The translations under genes were made by a program, and so were the position numbers. 15,970 nt of DNA from Fiminaster sp050874705 (GTDB lineage: Bacteria; Bacillota_I; Bacilli_A; RFN20; CAG-826): positions 1 through 15,970 of the forward strand of contig JBNMLE010000022.1 of the NCBI GenBank assembly GCA_050874705.1, read 5' to 3'. Of this stretch, positions 7,896 to 13,477 are shown in pieces. Under the pieces are notes generated by a model. That model was not told the origin of the DNA. It was given only the letters and a program-made list of their open reading frames with translations, and did no database searches. The stretch's first letter is position 1; the number at the start of each line of letters is the position of its first letter.

Positions 7896-9470
7896 TTAAT
7901 GATGTTTCTTTTTGTAAGTGACTAATGCAGCACCACCAAGAGCTACAAGCGATAATAAACCGCTGATAGCGATAACAGATCCGCCACAACCATTATTATT
8001 TGTTTCTGGTTCTGGTTCAGGTTCAACTGCAGCTTCTTTAATTGTTACATCAAATGAAGAATGGAACCCTTCATATTCAACATCAAGTGTGACTTCTCCA
8101 GCTTCTGAAGAATCATATCCGTTAACCATGATGCGTTTCATATCGACAACCTTTTTAGCGCCCGAGGCATAGCTTACTTCAATGACACCACCAGTTGTAT
8201 CAAGTTCTTCGCCGATTTCATATTCAACTTTTGTTGGAAGAGTTTTAACAGCAATGCCTGTAATAACATCTTTAACATCGATTTCAACTTCAACCATCAT
8301 TCCATCAGTTGAAATTGCAATATTTTGTTTGCCAACAACATTTTTGTCATATCCGCTAACCATTTCTTCAGTTACTGGAATTTCATCAACATCGCCGTTT
8401 TCATATGTTCTTGTAATTTTGAATGTTGTTAAGTCTAAGCTTTCACCATAGTTATATGAAACCTTTGGTTCGCCTGAAATTGCGATTGCTGTAACAGGAT
8501 TTTCAACTATTACTTCAAACGAAGTTGTAAAACCTTTGTAAGCAACATTAACACTTTGTTTACCATAAGCATTTTTGTCATATCCGCTTATTGAAACGTC
8601 ATTTAAGGATATAGATTCTTTGTTTCCAAGTTTGAATACTTTACTAACTTCAAGACCTGCTAGGTCTAATTCTTCGCCATGCTTATATGTTGTTTTCGTT
8701 GGTAATTTAGTTGCTTCAATTCCCGAAAAGAAATTCATGTTTTTGAAAAATACACCATCTCCTAAATCGCTCTTTTTATCCATACCAACAGTTATAAGAT
8801 ATGCTTTTCCATCATTATCTACATGCAAGTTATCTTTTGTAATGTATGTAATAATACTATTTGTTGCATCATCAACGCCATAATTGATATCTCTCCACAG
8901 ATTAATGTCTTTACCGGTAATATGAATTTTATACCATGTGTCATCAATTCTTTCGAAATTGAATGAAAGAGAAAAGTCTTGAGACCTAGATAATACTAAA
9001 TCACTTGCGTTACTAAAACCATTAATTGCTGATGCATCATCCATTGTATTGGTGTTTAGATTTGCGCTATTGTAATCATGATTAGCTTTAATTTGGAAGC
9101 GTGTCTGTCCAGCAATTCTTTGCCATGCTGTAAATGTTGATGAGCCAGTTTCACTGAAATACGCCCACGGATCTCCTTCGGAATGGAATGCAAATCCACG
9201 ACATTCTTGATCTACTAAATTTTCTACACCCCATGTAAATGAAAGTCCATCAACTAAGATTTTTTCATTGTAGTAAGCGCGACTTCCAAATCCGGAAGTA
9301 TTGGTAATTTTAACACCATCATTTTCTTCAGTAATAGTTTGACCATTGAGTGCACCCCAATCATCACTATAAGTAGCATTTGCTGAAATTGGTTTCGCTC
9401 CTAAAAGTGTAGCAGCACTCATCGCAAATAAACCAAGCGAGATTGGAAGAATAATTTTCTTATGAGACAT
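7896..9470 (-). CDS. Surface protein with lectin-like domain, three Big_3 repeats and GCGGS-type tail
   Basis: The product has 524 residues. A signal peptide (Lys-Lys, hydrophobic core about 6-24, likely cleavage near ANA-32) is followed by a beta-rich domain (about 35-235) homologous to the first domain of the 4290-6155 product. Three tandem Ig-like Big_3 repeats then occupy about 238-480. Each opens with an I-x-x-L/E-P-x-K-x-x-Y-x-x-G-E-x-L pattern and has a central SGYDKN, SGYDKN or NGYDSS motif followed by G-x-x-x-(V/I). A PEPEPET spacer leads to the C-terminal tail: GCGGS (494-498), a 21-residue membrane helix, and KKKHH. The layout resembles a sorting signal but has no LPxTG. The start is supported by AGGAGG at 9481-9486. 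The gene lies at the head of the minus-strand array, facing the divergent regulatory region, and ends at a terminator. It is probably a glycan- or host-binding surface protein. Confidence 0.87.
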   Translation of the reverse strand: MSHKKIILPISLGLFAMSAATLLGAKPISANATYSDDWGALNGQTITEENDGVKITNTSGFGSRAYYNEKILVDGLSFTWGVENLVDQECRGFAFHSEGDPWAYFSETGSSTFTAWQRIAGQTRFQIKANHDYNSANLNTNTMDDASAINGFSNASDLVLSRSQDFSLSFNFERIDDTWYKIHITGKDINLWRDINYGVDDATNSIITYITKDNLHVDNDGKAYLITVGMDKKSDLGDGVFFKNMNFFSGIEATKLPTKTTYKHGEELDLAGLEVSKVFKLGNKESISLNDVSISGYDKNAYGKQSVNVAYKGFTTSFEVIVENPVTAIAISGEPKVSYNYGESLDLTTFKITRTYENGDVDEIPVTEEMVSGYDKNVVGKQNIAISTDGMMVEVEIDVKDVITGIAVKTLPTKVEYEIGEELDTTGGVIEVSYASGAKKVVDMKRIMVNGYDSSEAGEVTLDVEYEGFHSSFDVTIKEAAVEPEPEPETNNNGCGGSVIAISGLLSLVALGGAALVTYKKKHH

Positions 9471-9610
9471 TATATTTAGTCCTCCTTCATAAGTTCTTTG
9501 TTTAATTTAATTAAAAAGAGTTAAGTTATCATTCACAATCAAACTGAAAAATGTTAAAAATAATTCAAAAATGTTTATAAAACTAGTCATATTTAATCAA
9601 TTTCAATCAA

Positions 9611-9624
9611 TGAAAGTGCTAACA
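9611..9624 (+). promoter_or_regulatory. cre-like / LacI-family operator, site 1
   Basis: TGAAAGTGCTAACA matches the Gram-positive catabolite response element consensus TGWAANCGNTNWCA at all but one defined position; the central CG is TG. It is also an imperfect inverted repeat typical of LacI-family regulators. Its position just upstream of the weak leftward promoter would suit CcpA or a local sugar-responsive repressor. No regulator gene is present in the window. Confidence 0.5.
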
Positions 9625-9642
9625 TTGAAATAATTTTTGTAA

Positions 9643-9656
9643 TGTAAGCGTTTTAT
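9643..9656 (+). promoter_or_regulatory. cre-like / LacI-family operator, site 2
   Basis: TGTAAGCGTTTTAT keeps the left half and the central CG of the cre consensus but fails at its last two positions. Its centre is 32 bases from that of site 1, about three helical turns, so both would lie on the same DNA face. On its own this site would be weak. Confidence 0.35.
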
Positions 9657-9727
9657 TTTCGATCGCCTGTTTTCAACATTTAGTCTCAAAGTTTTAGTTA
9701 TTATTTATTAAAATAAAGAAAATATTG

Positions 9728-9738
9728 TATTATATAGT
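9728..9738 (+). promoter_or_regulatory. -10 region abutting the glycosyltransferase start
   Basis: Two overlapping -10-like hexamers, TATTAT (9728-9733) and TATAGT (9733-9738), each match TATAAT at five of six positions. The second ends six bases before the ATG at 9745, so transcription would start at or next to the start codon. No Shine-Dalgarno sequence is present. No convincing -35 is seen. Confidence 0.4.
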
Positions 9739-9744
9739 AGTTGT

Positions 9745-10710
9745 ATGAAAAAAATATCGTTAGTTATTCCTGTTTATCATGAAGAAGAGTCAATACCTTT
9801 TTTCTTTGAAGCGGTCAACCCAATTGTTGATTCACTTAAAGAAAAATACGAATTTGAACTAATTTTTGTAACAGATATGCCTGATGAAGGTACATATAAT
9901 TTATTGTTAAAAAAACAAGAAGAGCAAAACAATATTGTTGTTGTTAGACTTTCTAGAAGTTTTGGTCATGAAGAAGCTGTTCAAGCTGGATTAAAAGTTT
10001 CTAAAAGCGATGCAGTTATACCACTTGATGGCGATCTTCAAGACGATCCTAATGTTATCCCATTGATGATTGAAAAATGGGAAGAAGGATATCAAGTTGT
10101 AAATGGTAAAAGATCTTCAAGACAAGAAAGAGGATTGTCTAAATTATTTGTTACAACTTTTTATAAAATCTTTCATAAATGGAGTAAGAAAATTAATATT
10201 CCTGAAAATGTAGGAGATTTTAGACTACTCGATAGAAAAGTTGTTGATGAAATTATTAAATTAAATGAAAAATCTCCTGTTTTAAAAATTGAAGTGCCTT
10301 ATGTTGGTTTTAAAACGACAGAAGTGATGTATGAAAGAAAAAATAGAGTTGGTGGTAAAACTCATTATAAAAAATCAGCTTTATTTAAAAATGCTTTTGA
10401 TTATTTTACAATTATTTCTGACAAACTCTTATTAGTGGTCTTTAAAATAGCTTTTGTTTCTGGTTTGTTGTCATTTGTTTCTTTCGCTGCTGAATTAGTG
10501 CTTTTTATATTGGATTGCTGCAATGTCTTATATATTAATGAAACAGCGTTTCTAATATGGCTTGTAATTAATATTGTTGTGCTAGTCTCAACACTCATAG
10601 AAGGATGTATATTTATAGTAGGCGGATACGCTCATAAAGCATATCTAGAAGCAAATAATCGTCCTTCATATATAATTGAATCTATTAAATATAATAATAA
10701 GGAAAAATAA
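9745..10710 (+). CDS. GT2 polyprenyl-phosphate glycosyltransferase (GtrB/DPM1-like)
   Basis: This 321-residue membrane-bound enzyme is predicted to transfer a sugar from a nucleotide donor to undecaprenyl phosphate on the cytoplasmic face. The GT-A domain starts with VIPVYHEEESI (8-18) and has a D-x-x-x-D pair at 44 and 47. It carries the metal/nucleotide motif DGDLQDDP (95-102) and NVGDFRLLDRKVVDE (155-169), typical of GtrB/ArnC/DPM1-like enzymes. Two membrane helices follow (about 232-262 and 268-300), as in GtrB. It is the first gene of a packed operon; hddA starts two bases after its stop. That context suggests the sugar may be a heptose, but glucose, mannose or a related sugar is equally compatible with the family. 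Translation starts at the first Met after the -10-like sequence and there is no Shine-Dalgarno sequence. Confidence 0.88.
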   Translation: MKKISLVIPVYHEEESIPFFFEAVNPIVDSLKEKYEFELIFVTDMPDEGTYNLLLKKQEEQNNIVVVRLSRSFGHEEAVQAGLKVSKSDAVIPLDGDLQDDPNVIPLMIEKWEEGYQVVNGKRSSRQERGLSKLFVTTFYKIFHKWSKKINIPENVGDFRLLDRKVVDEIIKLNEKSPVLKIEVPYVGFKTTEVMYERKNRVGGKTHYKKSALFKNAFDYFTIISDKLLLVVFKIAFVSGLLSFVSFAAELVLFILDCCNVLYINETAFLIWLVINIVVLVSTLIEGCIFIVGGYAHKAYLEANNRPSYIIESIKYNNKEK

Positions 10711-10712
10711 AT

Positions 10713-11693
10713 ATGATAATTTCAAGAGCACCTTTTAGAGTTTCGTTTGCTGGTGGAGGAAGCGATATCCCAGCATTTTATGAAAAATACGGCGGTTGTG
10801 TATTATCAACCACTATTAAAAAATATGTTTATTTAACAATGCACCCAGCTTTTAATAGAGATGATATTTCTCTTAAATATTCAAAAACAGAAAATGTTCA
10901 TTCATATAAAGAAATAGAACACAAAATATTTCACCAAGCTTTTAAACGTTTTGACATAAATGGTGTCGAAATTGCTTCTATGGCGGATGTTACCGCCGGG
11001 ACAGGCCTTGGCTCATCATCAACTTTTACAGTTGCTTTATTAAAGCTACTTTACACATACCAACATCGTTATGTTTCAACATATCATATTGCAAAAGAAG
11101 CATGCGATATTGAAATTACTGATTTAGGAAATCCAATTGGCAAGCAAGATCAATTTGCATCAGCATTTGGAGGTCTTAAATTTTATGAATTCTTGCCAAA
11201 CGGTTTTGTAAAAATCGAACCTATTGTTATGGATCCAGAATCATATAAAAAATTAGAAAATAATTGCGTTATGTTTTATACAGGAATTACTCATGATGCG
11301 AACAAGGTTTTAGCGGAGCAAAAGAAAAACATTGAAAACGATAAGAAAAAAGATGAAATTCTTCTTCAAATGTGTGATTTGGCGCGCGATTTAAAAAGAC
11401 ATTTTGAAATGAATGATGTTGATTATTTAGGTGAATGTCTCGCTAAAGGATGGGAATTTAAAAAACAAATGGCATCAACAATTACAGGTGGGCCAATTGA
11501 TGAATTATATGAAAAAGGAATTAAAGCTGGCGCTACAGGCGGTAAACTTCTTGGCGCAGGTGGAGGAGGTTTCCTCTTATTCTATGTTCCAACTGAAGAA
11601 ATAAAAGAAAACGTTAGAAAAGCATTTAAAGATTACAAAGAATTACCATTTGAACTTGATAATTCTGGTGTTTCAATAATTTATTGTGATTAG
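10713..11693 (+). CDS. hddA: D-glycero-D-manno-heptose-7-phosphate kinase (GHMP kinase)
   Basis: The 326-residue protein belongs to the GHMP kinase superfamily. HddA phosphorylates C1 of D-glycero-D-manno-heptose 7-phosphate with ATP, giving the alpha-1,7-bisphosphate for the GDP-heptose route. The N-terminus, ISRAPFRVSFAGGGSDIPAF followed by GG-x-V-x-S-T-x-I-x-K-Y-V-Y, is close to the HddA signature. The GHMP ATP-binding loop is GTGLGSSST (96-104). The stretch GNPIGKQDQFASAFGG (about 146-161) holds the usual catalytic-region Asp. The C-terminal glycine-rich loop GATGGKLLGAGGGGFLLF is complete. AAGGAA near the end of the glycosyltransferase gene serves as ribosome binding site. Its neighbour gmhA makes the substrate, which supports the heptose call over other GHMP kinases such as fucokinase-like enzymes. 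Confidence 0.88.
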   Translation: MIISRAPFRVSFAGGGSDIPAFYEKYGGCVLSTTIKKYVYLTMHPAFNRDDISLKYSKTENVHSYKEIEHKIFHQAFKRFDINGVEIASMADVTAGTGLGSSSTFTVALLKLLYTYQHRYVSTYHIAKEACDIEITDLGNPIGKQDQFASAFGGLKFYEFLPNGFVKIEPIVMDPESYKKLENNCVMFYTGITHDANKVLAEQKKNIENDKKKDEILLQMCDLARDLKRHFEMNDVDYLGECLAKGWEFKKQMASTITGGPIDELYEKGIKAGATGGKLLGAGGGGFLLFYVPTEEIKENVRKAFKDYKELPFELDNSGVSIIYCD

Positions 11694-11703
11694 GTGAAAA
11701 AAG

Positions 11704-12288
11704 ATGAATAATTACGAAGAACAAATTAAAAACTATTACAAAGTACTAACTGAAACTATGAATAACCTTGATTACAAGGAAATAAGCAAGGCTATGAACG
11801 CTCTTGAAGAAGCTTATGAATCAGGCGGAACAGTTTATGTTTTCGGTAATGGCGGTTCAAGTGCAACAGCGTCACACATGGTTTGTGATTTTAATAAAGG
11901 TGTTTCCCTTAAAAAGAGCAAGAAGTTTAATTTTATTTGTTTAAGTGACAATACCCCAATATTGACTGCTTTAGCAAATGACATTTCTTATGATGATGTT
12001 TTCGCCTATCAAATTGAAAAAATTATCAATCCTAATGATTTAGTTTTAGCGATAAGCGGATCTGGTAATTCTAAAAATGTTATAAAAGCCGTTAAATGCG
12101 CTAAACAACAAGGCGCTAAAATTATTGGTATGACCGGATTTGATGGTGGAGAATTATATAAATTAAGTGATTATCATCTTCATGCTCCAATCAATGATAT
12201 GATGAAAGCAGAAGACATTCATATGTCATTTGATCATATGATGGCGACCATTCTTATTGAATTCTTGGATAAAGCAAAAGCGAGATAA
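11704..12288 (+). CDS. gmhA: Sedoheptulose-7-phosphate isomerase (SIS domain)
   Basis: The 194-residue product matches the normal GmhA length. GmhA isomerises sedoheptulose 7-phosphate, from the pentose phosphate pathway, to D-glycero-D-manno-heptose 7-phosphate. Motifs seen are the phosphosugar loop FGNGGSSATASHM (47-59), SGSGNSKNV (118-126), the TGFDGG turn (144-149) and the C-terminal AEDIHMSFDHMM (169-180), whose histidines correspond to the GmhA active-site region. The acid expected just after the first loop (a Glu in the E. coli enzyme) appears here as Asp62 in CDFNKG; this may be a subtype difference. The Shine-Dalgarno AGGTGA overlaps the hddA stop codon, suggesting coupled translation. 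With hddA it supplies two early steps of nucleotide-heptose synthesis; the phosphatase (gmhB) and nucleotidyltransferase (hddC) are not in the window. Confidence 0.87.
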   Translation: MNNYEEQIKNYYKVLTETMNNLDYKEISKAMNALEEAYESGGTVYVFGNGGSSATASHMVCDFNKGVSLKKSKKFNFICLSDNTPILTALANDISYDDVFAYQIEKIINPNDLVLAISGSGNSKNVIKAVKCAKQQGAKIIGMTGFDGGELYKLSDYHLHAPINDMMKAEDIHMSFDHMMATILIEFLDKAKAR

Positions 12289-12289
12289 T

Positions 12290-13333
12290 ATGATTAAAAT
12301 AGAGAACTTAATTGTCAATAGAAAAGAACCAATAACAAATATTACTTTCGATGAAGGTAGCAAATTTATTGACAACGAAGTTCTTTTTAATTTCCTTAAA
12401 CTTAAAAAAGAACCAAGACATGGTTTTATATATGCAGACGGAATAAAGGTTTCTTATGATGGCTTAGGAGATAAAGGATTTTTTGTCTTAGATATTAATT
12501 CAAAAATATTTTCTCTTACAGCGGTTTTTATGAAAGAAGAGAATTTTGATGATGTTAAGGCAAAAATTCTTGAAGAACTCAATTCATTAAAAGATTTACC
12601 TTTAGATGATGAAAATCAAAAATGTAGAAAAATTAATCTAATTTTAAGCATCTTAACCAAATATTATTGTTCATATTGTTTGATTGATTTAAATAACTTA
12701 ATAAATAATGAAAACAAAAAAATAATATTGCAATGCCTAGGTCTTTTTGATCAAAAAAACTTATTCATTATTTTAAATGAAAAAAGGGAAACCATTGATA
12801 AAATTAAAAACAGCGAGAAACCAAAAGATGATAAAAATAAATTAGAGAAAAAGAATGACATCAAAGATTTTTTCGAATTTATAAAGATTAATATTTTGCA
12901 ATTTGTATTTTTAGCAGTTGAAAGCGCAATATGTGTATTTCTCAGTTTTTTATGTCAATATTATTTCCAAACTGATGAAGTTGGTTTAGGAATAACAACA
13001 CTTATTTGCTTTATATTGCTATTTTTGTTCATTTTATATTTTAGTTGTTCAATATTCTCTCTTTCAAAAAAGAGCATTTTGAAGGTTGGCAAAATTTTCA
13101 AAAAATCACATTTTTATATTTCATCTATATTGTTTCTAATTATTGGAATTGCTTGTTCTTTTGCGGTCTTTTTTATTCTTAAAAATTATAACGTTCTAGT
13201 TAAAAAAGAAGATTACAATTACCTAATGATTATTGTTCCGTCTTCTATTTCTATATTATTATTAGCCATTCCTTTTTTAACTAATCCTTTATCAAAGTTG
13301 CTTGATGTTTTAAAAAATATCAAAAGAAAATAG
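12290..13333 (+). CDS. Four-helix membrane protein with a degenerate ABC-ATPase-like domain
   Basis: The 347-residue product is not a recognised family. The start at 12290 is preferred because it lies one base after the gmhA stop and opens MIKIENLIVNRKEPI, the usual beginning of an ABC ATPase; a Met at 12257 lies inside gmhA. Residues 1-170 follow the ABC ATPase order: PITNITF, then GFIYADGIKVS (like G-x-I-x-x-DG), then FFVLDINSKIF at the Q-loop place. NLILSILTKYYCSYCLIDLNN (117-137) sits at the Walker B/D-loop place, and LFIILNEKR at the H-loop place. The Walker A lysine, signature LSGGQ, catalytic Glu and His are all missing. A Lys/Glu/Asp-rich linker (171-195) follows, then four membrane helices (about 202-226, 234-257, 275-298 and 309-331) and a basic end. 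As the last gene of the heptose operon it may act structurally in surface glycan export or assembly. The ABC relationship is inferred from pattern. Confidence 0.75.
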   Translation: MIKIENLIVNRKEPITNITFDEGSKFIDNEVLFNFLKLKKEPRHGFIYADGIKVSYDGLGDKGFFVLDINSKIFSLTAVFMKEENFDDVKAKILEELNSLKDLPLDDENQKCRKINLILSILTKYYCSYCLIDLNNLINNENKKIILQCLGLFDQKNLFIILNEKRETIDKIKNSEKPKDDKNKLEKKNDIKDFFEFIKINILQFVFLAVESAICVFLSFLCQYYFQTDEVGLGITTLICFILLFLFILYFSCSIFSLSKKSILKVGKIFKKSHFYISSILFLIIGIACSFAVFFILKNYNVLVKKEDYNYLMIIVPSSISILLLAIPFLTNPLSKLLDVLKNIKRK

Positions 13334-13427
13334 ATGTTTAAAATATTAATTTCGCAACATTTAATGAAAATTTAATTTTTAAAATTTTCCGAGATCAAAA
13401 TTGGTTTGTTTAAACAAATCAATCTCC

Positions 13428-13457
13428 TTGTTTATTTTACACGTAATCATTTATAAT
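13428..13457 (+). promoter_or_regulatory. Sigma-A-type promoter for the cysteine peptidase gene
   Basis: A perfect -10 box TATAAT lies at 13452-13457. An imperfect -35 (TTGTTT, 13428-13433) is 18 bases upstream. Transcription would start near 13464, giving a very short leader that consists mainly of the ribosome binding site. Confidence 0.6.
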
Positions 13458-13463
13458 TTAATT

Positions 13464-13469
13464 AGGAGA
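13464..13469 (+). promoter_or_regulatory. Ribosome binding site that fixes the start at 13478
   Basis: AGGAGA lies eight bases before the ATG at 13478. It is the only good Shine-Dalgarno sequence near the 5' end of this gene and favours this ATG over the GTG at 13606, which has none. The ATG opens a signal peptide that continues in the other frame. Confidence 0.75.
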
Positions 13470-13477
13470 AAGAATAA

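Larger units (their letters stand above)
9471..9744. other. Divergent intergenic regulatory region
   Basis: This A/T-rich stretch separates the leftward surface protein array from the rightward heptose operon and must carry both promoters. It contains two cre-like sites (listed separately), AATCAAT repeated with a 10-base period at 9595-9601 and 9605-9611, and AAAAATGTT repeated 20 bases apart at 9547-9555 and 9567-9575. For the leftward gene only a weak promoter is visible (TTGATT and TATAAA on the minus strand, 15-base spacer, around 9574-9600). No small ORF or RNA gene is evident. Confidence 0.5.
13334..13477. other. Intergenic region with two hairpins and a promoter
   Basis: An A/U-rich stem GAAAATTT/AAATTTTC spans 13366-13389. 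A second hairpin at 13391-13426 pairs GAGAT with ATCTC around a perfect 14-base palindrome TTTGTTTAAACAAA (13405-13418) and is followed by a T-rich stretch. Either could terminate the upstream operon, though neither has the GC-rich stem of a strong terminator. The palindrome also overlaps the approach to the downstream promoter and might be an operator. Confidence 0.4.

Noticed and set aside
7617..8883. Several plus-strand open frames of 60-100 codons opposite the phosphoesterase and Ig-repeat genes
   Set aside because: They mirror the well-supported minus-strand genes, have Ser/Thr-rich composition typical of antisense frames, and show no ribosome binding sites or family motifs.
12257..12289. 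Upstream Met as start of the four-helix membrane protein
   Set aside because: It lies within the last codons of gmhA and adds a charged segment; the ATG at 12290, one base after the gmhA stop, gives a natural ABC-like N-terminus.
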